64,000 nucleotides of DNA from Morchella semilibera (lineage: Eukaryota; Ascomycota; Pezizomycetes; Pezizales; Morchellaceae), in the NCBI GenBank assembly GCA_009192285.1, contig WBVU01000005.1, positions 2,002,731-2,066,730 of the forward strand, given 5' to 3'. Made by a program: the position numbers and the translations under genes. This document shows, one piece after another, positions 12,787-24,712 of this stretch (the stretch's first letter is position 1; every line of letters starts with the position of its first letter). The notes under the pieces were generated by a model, which did no database searches, was not told the DNA's origin, and saw only the letters and a program-made list of their open reading frames with translations.

Positions 12787-15700
12787 CAAATTTTTTTTTA
12801 CCTTCATCTTCATAGCGATCACTTGATTTGATTCTGATTTTTTTTATACCTGGGGTTGTATTGGCGTCGCTCTGTAATATCGAATTGCATCATAACACTT
12901 TATTGGATCTACCTGCGCGACATGGTTTGGTGTTTCCTTTTTTTTGTTTCCTTACGGTCAGGTCAACTTTTTACCCCTTACCTATTCCCTTGGTTTCCTG
13001 TTATTATTTTCTTTTTGGTCCCCGTTTTGTGGCTCGGATCCGGGGTAAAAATCTTTTAGGCAAAAAAGAAAAAAGGCGTTGGCCCATGGCTCAATGATTT
13101 ACAGAATCTTGCATTTTATTTTTTATTTTTTTATTTTATTTTTCTTATTTTTTTTTTTTTCCTCGCGTGTGAGTGCGCATTTGGAGGGGGGGGGCGGCAT
13201 TTCTTTTCTTTTCCCATCATTTCTTCTTAAATGGGGAAATACCGGAGCTCCGGTACTTGGGTACTGGTTCGCTTGTTGGTTCGGACGGGGGAGTTTCCGC
13301 AGAGCTTGATTTTTACTCGATTTGATTTGCTTTCGTTTTTTTCTCGTTCAGGCAGCTGGCAGCTGGAAGGAAGGGAGGGGGGTGGAAGAAGGGGGGGACT
13401 GGACTATCTGTGGGTGTGCTGGTGTTGTGGTTGTTGTGGTGGGTGTGATGGGTGTGGGTGTGGGTGTGGGCGTCTCCCAATTTGTATGGGCGGGGAAGAA
13501 GTACGCTTTCCCTGTTGCTGATCTTCCCTGCTTATTTGATAACGTTTCCCACGGCATCCCTCTCTCGGGTTCATTGATTGGATCGTGGGGGTCACCTCCG
13601 GTCTGGTTTTGTCTTGCCTCTGTTTGTGTAGGAGTCAGAGAGGGACGAAGAGAAGGGGGAATGCGCAGTGGGGCGGCCGCAGGCTCGCCGCACGCGCGCT
13701 ATCACATATCTGTATTTCTATTCATTAGCATCTGCCGCTACTCCATACTTTCTTCCTTCACTCATTTTATTTTTTCTTTTGTTCTTTTATGAGGTCATTG
13801 CTCTACATTTGGTGTTTATTCATCTACCATTTTCTTTTCCTTCTATCTTGATCTTCTTCTGTTTTTATTTATTTTTTCTCGGTTTTTCCAGATCTTATCT
13901 TTTGTTCTGCACAGCACGTGGGATGTATGGGTGGGGTTTAGCATTTCTTTTGGGAAAGGGGCGGGGGGGTCCGCGGCGGCGGCAGCGGGGGCGTTTGACT
14001 ACCATTTTTATCTTTTTTTTTTTCCTTCCTTTTTCTTACCAAAAGTTTCTCCCTACTCTCTAGCTCCTCTTAGCCCTCCGTATCTTTAGGAAAAACTGTA
14101 CCTTAATATCTGGTACATGTAGTTACACCACACAGGTCAAGACGTAATACTACCCACTATTGGAAAGAAAGTAAGAAAAACAAGGGGTGGGTGGGCAAAA
14201 GCAAACAAAACAAAAAAAAAACTACCACCACCACCAGAAAACCAAGAACCGAGAAAGAGAGAGAGAAAAAAACAACAAACAGCAAGAAGAACCGCAGTTT
14301 ATTTTTCTCTGTAGGAGGGAGGGAGGGGAGGGAGGGGAGGAAACTGACCGACTGACTGTTTTGGAGCTGGGGAGAGACACTCACTGCCTGCCTAGATCAC
14401 GGGGTGTTGCCGCAGGCAGGGCACCAATGGTCGATGGTCCCTTCTCTACCCTCCCCCCCCTCCCCCAAACCGTCCACTGATCATGATATGATATGACATT
14501 CACTCAAGAAATCCCAAGCCTGCGGGTACTGGAGCATCATGTTCTGCTCATAATACGGGAGAAAAAAGCAAGAATCGAAAAGAATGAAAGGGAAAAAAAA
14601 AGGAAAGAAAGAAAAAGAAAAGGAAAAAAAAGTGCCTGAGTCGCTTTTGGGCGAGACAACAGCACATCAACCACCCTGCCCACCCAGCCTTACATCCCCT
14701 CCCCACCATCCCCCCCCGTTTTGGGCGTTCCGTTATAGTTAACGCAACCAGTGACAACCATCTAAAACCTAAACCCAAACCAAAGCCCAAACCCCCCCCC
14801 CAACCCTAATCTCAACCCAAACCCACCCATCCCCCCCCCCCCAACCCCAGGTATTCATTTTCTGCGAGTACAGTACATATGCCTCCATTAGATCACGATT
14901 CTGCATCGGCACTCATCTCACTTTTTGGTTATCTTACTAAGAATGGATTAGGGTAGATATATAGATTAGTAGCAGTAGCAGGGTCTGGTGTATCATGTAC
15001 CCGTAGATAAATAATAGTTATTAGGAGGAATGAGAGGAGGGCGAGCTTCTTGGAACGCACGGTAACATCCACATATGCATCACGTGGGGCATCGAAACTC
15101 GATAACTACTTACATACATCACGACAACTTACTACATCCAGTACTCTTGACTGCCCCTAAACACATGATATGGCAAAGTACGATCTCTCCCAATGTGTAA
15201 AGTAAAACTCGAACAATGACCACCGCTGCCTGCTTCTGCTTGATGCTGCTTGCTGCTACTGCTGGGAACGGGCAAGAGCGGAAATGGCGATTGAAATATA
15301 ATTCCAACAAGGACCGCGCGGGCGGCCACAACCCCCCCCCCCCTCCCTCAACTCACTCACTCCTCGCCCCCTCCTTCCCTCCCTAATCCTAATAGTTCAA
15401 CGACACACACGACACCACATATAACTCACCACATATATGGGAGGGGAGGGAAGGGAGGGGTTGTATGTTGTAAATATGTTGCTGTTGTATGTTGCTGTTA
15501 CGTTTTGGAGGCTTCGAGCTCTCCTGGGAAATTTTTTTTTACTGTGCGAACCTTGCCCTTTCCCGTCCCCAGTGAAATTTTCATTTCGACCGTTCCGGTG
15601 GGATTTTAAAGAAGTACCGTACGGGCTTGAATGTTGCGCTGTAGGTGAATTGATGATTGACGCAGCGATGGTGGTGCTGGTGATCTTGGTGGGTGAACCG

Positions 15701-16469
15701 TGGGATATGGGGCGCTGCTCGTTGTCTGATCAACACCGTGTGGGATGGAACGGGAGTATTCAAAATATACCAGAGGAATCTATGTTCGAGGTCGATCTTC
15801 CATCATGATGAAACTGCAAGAAAAGAAAACTGAGAATAAATTTCAAAAGAAAAACGTAATGGATCGGATCGGAACACTAGGGATCCTTCGTCCTGGAAAT
15901 AGATTTTATAACTGTTACAGCTATCTGGAAGTACTGGTACGTGAGATTTACCCGCACCACCTTTTGTTTTATTTTTCTTACTGCTGTGTGTCCTAGGACA
16001 CTCACTGCACTGATTTGGGTCCGCTTCGTCTCCACGAGGCTGGAGGCATGATGAGAGGTTTCGTTTCGCAGCCTATGGTAACCAAAGACACATACGGGGT
16101 CTTACAGGAGGTTCCAAGATTCAAGGCTATTTTACACGAGAGAGATGAATAATCTGCCCCCCCCCCTCCTCCACTCTTCCCCAAAACATTTCAATCCCCT
16201 GGATTTAGCTAAACCTCTCTCCCCTGTCAGGAGATCTTCAACATCCTAGTCGCAAGAATGGTGACACGTCTGTGGTCACCATAAACTCATCCATGTCGCT
16301 TTTAGTTTTTTTTTTTACCCTCGGTCTTCTCCAGCAATTCGCCCAGAAAACGCAACACAGCCCTGGCCGAGGTTTCCGCGCCCGTACGTGCGTCTGTCTG
16401 CCTGTTGTGTCTTTCAATAGTAATGTGTGTGTGTGTGACCGGTGTGAAATGTGTGTGTCTCGATTCGCC
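12787..16469. other. Gene-free interval between the Azf1-like gene and FLX1
   Basis: About 3.7 kb. The first part is T-rich and is probably the long 3' UTR of the zinc-finger gene. Purine-only stretches (about 14200-14340, 14560-14640), poly-C runs and a degenerate AAACCC/CCCTAA-like tract (14764-14830) follow. No open frame resembles a protein, and no RNA gene was recognised. Confidence 0.6.
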
Positions 16470-18073
16470 TCACTGGAGGTAATACCGGGTATTCTCGTAC
16501 ACGAGGAAGGTGATGCAAGTGGACGGTAAGACCCGTGCCAGGTTTGGCGCCAACCTATTTATTGTAATTCCCAAGACCGTGAAGGAATTAAAATTCCCAG
16601 GTCACAAATTGTCAGCGAGAAACAGTTTTAAGTCTTTATTTCGGACCTGACCCGGGTTCTCTCTATCTCTCCTATCCGTATGTTTAAGGGAGCTTGCTTT
16701 TTCGGTTGCTTGTTGGGTGGACCCTGCTTGTTGCCTGTCTATGTCTGTGGGTTCCGTTCCTTTTTCTTGTGGAGCGACGCTCTCCGCTTTTTGAAACAAG
16801 CGATTGCGGTTGGAAATTTGCGAAAGCCCATTTGCTCATCCGTTCGGCTTGTCTTCCGGAGAGGCGGTGATAGGTGGAATTGGATGGAATCGTGAAACGG
16901 AAGGCGAAAGAGAGTGATAGGAAAAGATCGAAACTCACCCTTTGTAAAATCCCCCAACACCCTCATTTCTCCATATCTTTATCACGGCGTCCCGAGCGGA
17001 CGAGTACACGGCATCGGCGTCATAAGTCTGCATCCGCGTCTGCACGACACGGTATGGATATGTGATTGATCCGGCCATAATCTTTGACGTTGCAGAAAGT
17101 GTAAGGAAGTCGAGATTACTCAGTCCCCTTTTCGTATTTCCTCCTGATACCGGAGCTCCTCCTCCGGTACCAATAGAAGGTGGGTCAATGTTCTCTTTAG
17201 CGTGTTTTCGCCAGATCTTCAGCCTTTCGTAAAACATGAACTGCAGCGCTCCATGCGTAACGCCGAAAAGGGCCGGCACCAATCCCCGGAACAGACCTCT
17301 GGTCCCCTCGTCTCGGATTATGATGCGGAGCCCGTTGGTCATGGAAGAGTACGCTCCCGGAGATGACCGACCCGTGGAGAGCATGCGAGTCTTGATGACC
17401 CAGAGAGGATTTGATAGTACAGCTGTACAGACCCCCGCGGCCCCGGAGGAGAGCAGATAATCGAGAGAGTCCAGTCCTTCATCTCTTGGTATACCGCGAT
17501 AGCCGGCCATGATATTTTTGAACTCGCCATAGCTATATGTGTGATTTGTTGTGTCACAACATATTAATTAGGAACTGGACTTCTGCATCAAAGATATTTC
17601 AATGGGAGTAACAATAGGTAATTGTTTTTATACATATTTATTACGTATAAACTTGGGGGAAGGGGGGGGGGGGGCAAATGCGGAGGATGCAAAGCCATAT
17701 GGAGTAGTAGTAGACGTACAGCATGAAATACATACTCCAGCTCGCCATATTCCCAACCAGATTCGGTGACAGGCCTCTATAGAGGGCTCCGCGCCCTTCG
17801 TTCATGGCCACATCCCGGGCAATCCTCCAGGAGGCCCCGAGCCGTGGTGCCTTGTAGTCCCTGTTCACTGTTGACCTCGAAATTCCCTTATATCTCAGCG
17901 TCCTGGTTCGCTCGAGGTTGGCCGGGGTGGGGGGAGGGTTTGGGGGAGGGACCTTGCAGCCGGACCTTGATGAGATCAAGAGGGTGCGCTACGAGCGTTG
18001 AAAGCAGGCCAGCAGTCAGGCCGGAAATGGTCTCCACCAGAACGGGGGGGATCCCATTCTGGGGCGCGCTCAT
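16470..18073 (-). CDS. FLX1: Mitochondrial carrier, FAD/folate type (Flx1/SLC25A32)
   Basis: Inner-membrane carrier of the SLC25 family; the closest pattern is Flx1/SLC25A32, which moves FAD or folate into mitochondria. The three repeats show the PX[DE]XX[KR]X[KR] signature: HPLDLIKVRL, NPLWVIKTRM and a third YPYRVVQTRM variant. Conserved blocks are LYRGLSPNLVGNMASW, GLFRGLVPALFGVTHGALQF and the last exon LAPNLARVLPSTCITFLVYE. Four exons in consistent phase (17958-18073, 17720-17902, 16939-17532, 16470-16554) give about 325 aa, normal for the family. The first intron (17903-17957) needs a GC donor (GCAAGG...CAG). The last intron is about 385 nt. PYRV replacing the usual third-repeat acidic signature is also typical of Flx1-like carriers. 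The exact substrate cannot be read from sequence. Confidence 0.9.
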
Positions 18074-18944
18074 GAAGGGTTGTTAAGGTCGCGTGGTGCT
18101 TTCAGGCCTCTGTCTTTTTTTTTCCCTAGAGTGTACGTGCACGTGGCAATGTGTGGTCTGGTGAGATTTGAGGTCTGAGAATATGCGACGGAGGAGAAGT
18201 TTTCCTAGGAAAGGATGTTGGAATAAGGTGCAAGGTGCGATGCGAAAGGGAATTGCGGGGTGGGAGAGGGTTTTCGTCGGAAATATTTTTTTTTTCCCGG
18301 AATGATGTGTTCTAGCATGAGTGAGAGCCGCAAAGTGACATCACCGCCTAGAAAAAATGTACCCTGCCTTACCACTAAAGCCCACAAAATGCGATAAAAA
18401 AGCAATTGGGAAGAAGGGAGATGAATGTTTTATTTTTTACCGGGTGCTTGCTTTTCTTGAAATATTTTTAATTTTTTTTTTTCCCTTTCTACAAAAACCT
18501 GAGAAAAAGAAAGTATCACGGTGGTGCAATAACGCCCTACCATATTCCTAATCATCCATTCGGAACTCAGCACGTAACAAATGTACATACATCTCCTTTT
18601 ACGCCAATGGTGAGATCAAGCTATGCAATGGCCCGATTAGTTGCAACTTATGATTATCGAGAGAACAGGAGGGAGCAGTTATTACCGGATCAACGAAGGT
18701 CTCGGGGTGCTGCAGGTGTATCCTGCGTTAGAGAAAATGGTCAGCAAGCGAGTCCCCCCCATACGAAATCAGATCCGTCGATATGCAGTGATCTGCGGTA
18801 TAGAGGATTGGATGGTAGAGATAAATATACCGATGTAAAGGACAAGCGGAAGATATCCACTATTGCCGTCCATGTAAGTAAGTATAAATTTGTAATTCTA
18901 TACAACCAAAAATATTTGCTTGTCTGCGGAAGAGAAATGACTGA
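18074..18944. other. FLX1 upstream region, no confident gene
   Basis: This interval holds the presumed FLX1 promoter. A plus-strand open frame of about 110 codons (18607-18948) has no recognisable domain and overlaps the candidate small gene on the other strand, so I do not call it. Confidence 0.5.
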
Positions 18945-19192
18945 CTAGTGGATAGCCACGCGGGAGATTTCAAGGACTTTGGAGATACGCTCCTGTCGAT
19001 TCACTTCGTCAGCGGAGGGGTAATTTAATTATCATAAGATATCATGAGACAGATAGACAGTGAGTGCAGAGGGGATACGGAAAGGCACTCGTATGTTAGG
19101 AGCTATAGACATACCTTGGATTCCTCTGAGAGCTGCATGATGCTGGGAATCAGTCGATTGAGGTGCTGGATTTTCGCTTGACTGTTATCCAT
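18945..19192 (-). CDS. Candidate small two-exon gene (41 aa)
   Basis: The minus strand reads MDNSQAKIQHLNRLIPSI then MQLSEESK (exon 19115-19192), ending exactly at a consensus GTATGT donor. It resumes in phase after a CGACAG acceptor at 18992 with ERISKVLEISRVAIH and a stop. The product would be a 41-residue amphipathic, probably helical protein. I recognise no family; size and helix recall tiny subunits of larger assemblies, but that is only an analogy. It is divergent from MMM1 (starts about 390 bp apart). A further exon or a different 3' end is possible. Confidence 0.4.
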
Positions 19193-19581
19193 TGTCTGTC
19201 AGCAGGTCGAATATCAAGCGAAACCCTGAGTATTTCGAGGGGGTAACGGGTGAGATTGAGATAGGAGATAGTGGTTTCAGTAGGGGTGGTGGAGGAGGGG
19301 CAACTGACAAGGTGGGGGGAGGGGGGTATCAAGATCGCGTATCTTGAATTTCCAAGGTCGTGATGGTGTCGTTATGGTGATGATGTCGCTAAAGTCAAAA
19401 GCCCCGAGAAAAAAAAAGCTTGGCCCCGCCCCGTGACGATAGGCCGATAAGGTCAATGACTAAGGAATGTTTCGCCAAGCTATTTCTCGTTTGGGGCTCT
19501 GCGGGATGAAGGACAGCCAACACCACGCCGACGTCAGAAGGAGACTACTTGTGACCATCACCAACTTCATCTTCCCTAGAA
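19193..19581. promoter_or_regulatory. Divergent promoter region between the 41-aa candidate and MMM1
   Basis: About 390 bp separates the two putative divergent starts. It holds G-rich stretches around 19283-19327. No specific factor site can be supported. Confidence 0.35.
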
Positions 19582-20753
19582 ATGTCACAAGGTGTGTTTG
19601 TAATATCAATTTCTCTCCTCCAATTCTTGCATAGCAATAGCTGCTAACTACCACTCGAGAAGGACAGATACAGATTCCCCTCAAAGAGTACCTTGCGATA
19701 ACAACCAAGCAATGTCCAAAGTGAGGCTCTCTTTCTATTCGTTTGAACACCTGTTCAAATGACAACTCAGCTAACACCCCCACTAGTTGGTCGTTCACCC
19801 AAGGTCTTCTCCTTGGGCAGATTTCAGTCATCTTTATAATAGGGTGCTTCATCAAGTTCTTCATATTTGGTGAAACTCCAGATTCCCCTTCGCACTCAAA
19901 GTACGCCTCAGCCTACTCCCCGAAACGGTCTCGGAGATCTTCAAATCTCCGAAAGAAACGATCCTCAGTTCTCCGAAACCCACCACCACAAACAACTGCC
20001 ACCATTCTCTCAAAGACCTACTACAATGTGCATTCCCATCAGCCGGAGTCGCTTGATTGGTTCAACGTGCTCCTCGCGCAAACATTCGCCCAATTCCGTG
20101 AAGATGCGCGAACTGACGACGCAATTCTCAAATCGTTGGATAAAATCCTGAACGGGCCCCAAAAGCCAGACTTCCTAGACTCAATTCGCGTGACAGAAGT
20201 ATCCCTGGGTGAAGACTTCCCCATATTCTCCAATTGCAGAATCACTCCCAGCGAGGAGGATCCTGGCAAGCTTCAAGCGAAAATGGATGTAGACCTTAGT
20301 GACCTTATCACGCTAGGTGTTGAAACCAAACTACTCCTGAACTGGCCGAAGCCTATGGTTGCCGTCCTCCCAGTGGCGCTCGCGGTATCCATAGTCAGGT
20401 TTTCCGGAACATTGTCGATATCTTTCGTCCCATCTCCTGAAAACTCTGCCGGAAATACAACCCTGACATTTAGCTTCCTTGATGACTACCGACTTGAGAT
20501 CTCTGTGCGGAGTCTAGTTGGATCCAGGTCAAGATTGCAGGATGTCCCTAAGATTGCCCAGTTGGTGGAGAGTAGGTTGCATAGCTGGATTGATGAGCGA
20601 TGTGTCGAACCAAAGTTTCAACAGATAGTACTACCTTCCCTGTGGCCCAGGAAACGAACAACAAGAGAGCAGGGCCGAGCTGGTGATGTCGGCGAGGAAA
20701 GCGGAACCGAGGGCATTAGGCGAAGAGCAACATCATCGTCGGTGGATCTTTAA
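19582..20753 (+). CDS. MMM1: ERMES subunit Mmm1 (SMP lipid-transfer domain)
   Basis: ER-anchored subunit of the ER-mitochondria encounter structure, which tethers the two membranes and transfers phospholipids. A short luminal tail precedes one membrane helix ([20 protein letters not shown], then [10 protein letters not shown]), the Mmm1 hallmark. A basic linker and a cytosolic SMP domain follow ([18 protein letters not shown] through [13 protein letters not shown]). The conserved frame has no ATG at its 5' end. A 10-nt first exon (ATG TCA CAA G, 19582-19591) spliced over a 179-nt intron to 19771 gives [12 protein letters not shown] in correct phase, and this is my preferred start. Total about 330 aa, typical for filamentous fungi. 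The alternative is a non-AUG start near 19743. Confidence 0.93.
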
Positions 20754-21378
20754 TTTGTACCAGTTATTTTTTTTTTCTCCTTCAACTTTTTTCCCTCTAA
20801 ATTTCTCATAGCGGTAGCATCTAGAATGAATGTACGAGTACGATTCCTCATCAAATATATAAACAGTAAACATTTTAAAGTGTACGTGGCCAAAAATGAG
20901 GGGGGCGGATTTGTGTCAAACCAAAAAGCGTGAAACTGTCGCACGAGGTATCACTCGATTGCTCACGTGCAGCCGCGCTAGTGTGCGGTATTCCCAGGAT
21001 GGTGCTTGTTCATTAATTATGCCTTGAAGCCGTTGTAATTGGACGAATCATGATTTGAACGCTCGCACCTTCGCTATCCTCTCCTTACATTGAGCCGAAG
21101 GAAGAAAAAGAAAGAAAAAAAAGATAAATAGGCAAAAAAAGACGATGGGAAAAGGATAATAGTAAAGAAGAAAAGAAAAAAAATTTATTTTACCACATCC
21201 CAAAAGCAGATCACCCAATTTTTTTTTCTCCAGTCTCTCCTTGCTCGTACCCGGTTTGAAATACGAAAATATTACAAGAGACGTAAAGGGGCATTATACC
21301 ATCTCGAAACAACTAAAACATAAGAGTGATGCTGTCCTATCCTAAAACTACACTGCTCCCACCACCCCATCAGATGCT
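20754..21378. other. Convergent intergenic region MMM1/CBP80
   Basis: About 620 bp between two converging genes, AT-rich with A-runs near 21100-21190. It presumably contains both 3' UTRs. Nothing else is recognised. Confidence 0.5.
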
Positions 21379-24310
21379 CTACAAGGTATCCATACTTTCC
21401 TCGTCCTTTACTACACGCCCCGTGGTGTCTGCGGGTACCTCCTCCTCAGCAACACCAAACTTCCTGTTGAAGGCTCTGAGCCACCCCTTGGCCCACCACT
21501 GCATCCATGCCTTACTCTCTACATCAATGCCGTCCATCTCCTCGGAGCTCTCGGCCATGGCGCTAAGGGACTCTGTGACAACCTTAAGTATGATACCTTG
21601 CTCCTCCTCGGCGCCTCTCAGAGTCTCGTCGTACACTGCCAGTTGCTCCATTGTGAACCCGCTTCCGCTGCCGAGCATTGGTCTTGCAGCGGCGATCTGT
21701 CTGACACGGTTGTTCACCTTGTTGATTGTTGTACTAACCATCTCCCAAGCATGTGTGTGGCTGAGTGCATTGTTCCCAGCGTCATGGAGCACCCACTCCA
21801 CAACCGAGAGGGGGGTCACTATAGAGTAGTTTAACAGCTTATCAACAACGTTTGCACCAATACCTGGCTGGTCTACCCAGTAAGATAGGACGGAGCCGAC
21901 AAGTTGCCGGCGGGCATCGGGGGACTCGTGTCCGATGGCAACAAGCTTCTCTTTGCAGCGCTCTATACAGGAGAGGACATGAGAGAGCGATTTGGCTCCA
22001 ACGTGACAGATAGCGGTTACATAGGCATCACGAGTGACGGAATCAGGGTCTTCAACGCCTCTTTCTGTCGCGAGAGCGCGGATGCGGCCGAGAATCTCAT
22101 CAACTTCCTCGGTTTCTTTGCGGTCTGCTACGGCGTGCATCACCTCCTTGGCCTCTGCTGCAAAGGGCTCCTCTTTGGGGTTGTTAGCCGACTGTAAAAA
22201 AAAAAAGAAAAAAAGAAGGGGGAAAAAAGAAAGAAAAAACTGGACGAAGATTATTTACCAGGAGAATCATATTTGAAGTTTGGCTGTTCCATCTCTTTGG
22301 CCTCGGAGATGAGCTCCTTGTATGCTTCTGGAACAGTTCCCTTGATTCGTGTTGCAAACGAAAGTCTGATTTCCTTCTCCAAAGCGCCCAAAATGAACGC
22401 CTTCTTGGGGTGTACATCCGGGAGAGTAAGATTCTCGTTCCATTCTGCCCATTTCCAGGTGAACCCAAAATTACTCAGATGGTGAGAAAACCAGTCAATA
22501 AACCGGTAAATCAGCTCGGTGTCCATAGACTCGAGATTCCTGTGCATAAAACGGATAGCTCTCCCCAACGAGGGAGCTACAGCGGCCGGCGCAAGTTTAC
22601 ACAACTCTGTTAGGATCGAGTGGTAATATACTAATTTATGATTAGGGGCGGGAAGTTTGAAAAGCTGGCTGAAAATCGCATCTACAGCTACGTCTTCGGG
22701 TTTCCATGAAGACCCTGTTTCACCTGCAGTCTCGTTGACCCTATCAAAAGGAGTTGCCCTCTTGATGAATGCCTTTGGTGAAAAGAAGCAATCAATCTCA
22801 ATCAGGAAACGAGAAACAGAGAGACGGTTACAATCTAGAATGTTAATGGTATCTACGATGTTGTCCCGGAAGATTGTCGAGGCAAGGTCTAGCGGAGTTG
22901 GAACCGTCTTGAATAGTTGTTAGATATAATTTTGATATCACGAGGGACTCTCTGATGCTTACCTCGACCTTTGGATCTGCAAATACGGAAAGGTATACAT
23001 CGGGAAGTATTGAACTCTCGTCGACGGGGAAAACATTTGGTACCATTATTACTGGCAGGGGGTGCTGTGCAGCCTCCTTGAGCGCCTCCTCAAATGTTTC
23101 CCATGGTCGAGGAAGACAGCCCAGGCCTGTATGCTCTCCGCCCGGCACACCCTTGAGGTGTGTTTCTATGTTTATTTGGAGCATTCGTACCATCTTTCCC
23201 CGCAAAGTTAGATTCGTGACATAATCCTGCAAAAGCATCCCAGGAGAGTCCTTACATGTGTACCCTTTGCCCGGTCCTCGTATGGCGCTGCATCTCCAGT
23301 AAATGGGTTTAGTAGTGACTGCATTTTGTGCCTGACCTCAGTCAGAGGGCGGGTTTTATCCAATAGCTTGTTGATCTCGTCAATATCCGGTCTCGACGAC
23401 GCCAGGATGTATGGTGCCGAGAACAATGCCGACTTTGTGAGCTCAAGTGCCAATCCCACTTCGCCTTCAGCCATTGCAATCGCGGCCCTGTCGAGGACAC
23501 TGTGAAGCAATGGGAATGCACCCTCTCCCTCCAGCATGCCGTGAATGCATCCCAGAAATCGCAGGGTCAGCTTCAACTTTGTGAATTGGCCCTCAGCGAG
23601 GAATTGCTGAACAGCCTTTCCAGCCTCGTCGACAATGAGCCTCCCGGCCTCTGGATTCTGCGAATTGGCAACCAGGGCCACCGCGGCGACAAATGGGATC
23701 TTAAAAGGTTGTTCAATTACCCTAGAGTACGCGTCAGAACCTTGTAGGCGGGACCCAATTAAAGAGGAAAAAGCTTCTAGCCAATGAGGGAGGGCACCCA
23801 CAGCGCGAGAAGAGTGTTCAGGAACCCGTTCCTGGGCTCTTCATTGTCAAAGTGGTTTGTGAACGTGGTCGCGATGTTCTTGACAACGTCGCCGATACGG
23901 GCCAAGGGCTGTTCACGTGTTAGAATTTGTATTGAGTATTGTTTTTCAAATCCCCCCGGGGGTCTTGGGGAGAGAACATACCGACTCCGCGATGGTGGTG
24001 AGCTCCCTCCGAAGCTTCGAGAACGCATCCTCCCTACCGTAACGGTCCGGGCGCCGGTATTCCCCTTGCTGGTCATCGTCGTCTTCACGGAGCTGTCAGT
24101 AAAAGCAAAGAACATTATCCTTGGGGAGATGGAGAAGGGGGGGGGGGTGCCAGACGAACCTCTATACCTCTTCCTCCCAGACCCTCTTCCACCGCGTCTC
24201 CCACCACCACTTCCGCCGCCTCCTCCTCCTCCACCACCATTTCCACCACCACCACCACCTCCGCCGCCTCCACCGCTGCCTCCTTCTCCTCCACGGTAGT
24301 AGTCGCCCAT
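21379..24310 (-). CDS. CBC1: Nuclear cap-binding complex large subunit CBP80
   Basis: Large subunit of the nuclear cap-binding complex, which with CBP20 binds the m7G cap and couples capping to splicing, export and decay. After a Gly-rich, RGG-like N-terminus comes the MIF4G-type repeat region (SPLARIGDVVKNIATTF, IPFVAAVALVANSQNPEAGR, LTLRFLGCIHGMLEGEGAF). C-terminal helical domains include FKYDSP (around 22260), EILGRIRALATERG and ILKVVTESLSAMAES. Several introns interrupt it, among them one after the Gly-rich exon (about 24155), one after ELTTIAES (about 23980) and one between SPGK and SANNPKEEPF (about 22200). Its start is 402 bp from URM1, transcribed divergently. Exon ends were not all fixed to the base. 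The poly-Gly N-terminus (about residues 8-40) is longer than I expect in homologues. Confidence 0.93.
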
Positions 24311-24712
24311 TTCTAACTTCGTAATTGGCCCTTTTTTCGTTGTTGTGGGGGCTCGTGTTGTTGACTTTTTTTTTTTCTCCCTTCTCTCTCTTCTCTATCC
24401 GCCTGTTGCTGCTGTCCTTTCCGTATACCAAAGTAGGAACCGCGTTTCGAATGGCATTCGCGCGCATTTCGCCTTGGCGCTGCGCGATGAGTCAGCAAAG
24501 AATATATTTTTTTAAAAAAAAAGCTATTATTATTGTTATTGTTATTATTATTATCTATTTATTCCCTCACCAAAAAAAGAAAAGAAAGAAAAGAAAAAAG
24601 CAGTGCTTCTAGAAGAGTTTCAACCTCATCCCTCCCCTCCCTCCCTCCCTCCCTCCCCTCCCCTCCTCCCCCCTCCCCCGCCAATACTATAATTAATTAA
24701 AATCAAATACAC
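24311..24712. promoter_or_regulatory. Divergent promoter region CBP80/URM1
   Basis: 402 bp between divergent start codons. It contains T-rich tracts (about 24366-24377), ATT repeats (24528-24560) and a strongly CCCT-rich pyrimidine tract (24630-24680) just upstream of URM1. No individual factor site is claimed. Confidence 0.45.

Noticed and set aside
23784-24299. Plus-strand proline-rich frame
   Set aside because: It is the reverse strand of the poly-Gly N-terminus of CBP80.
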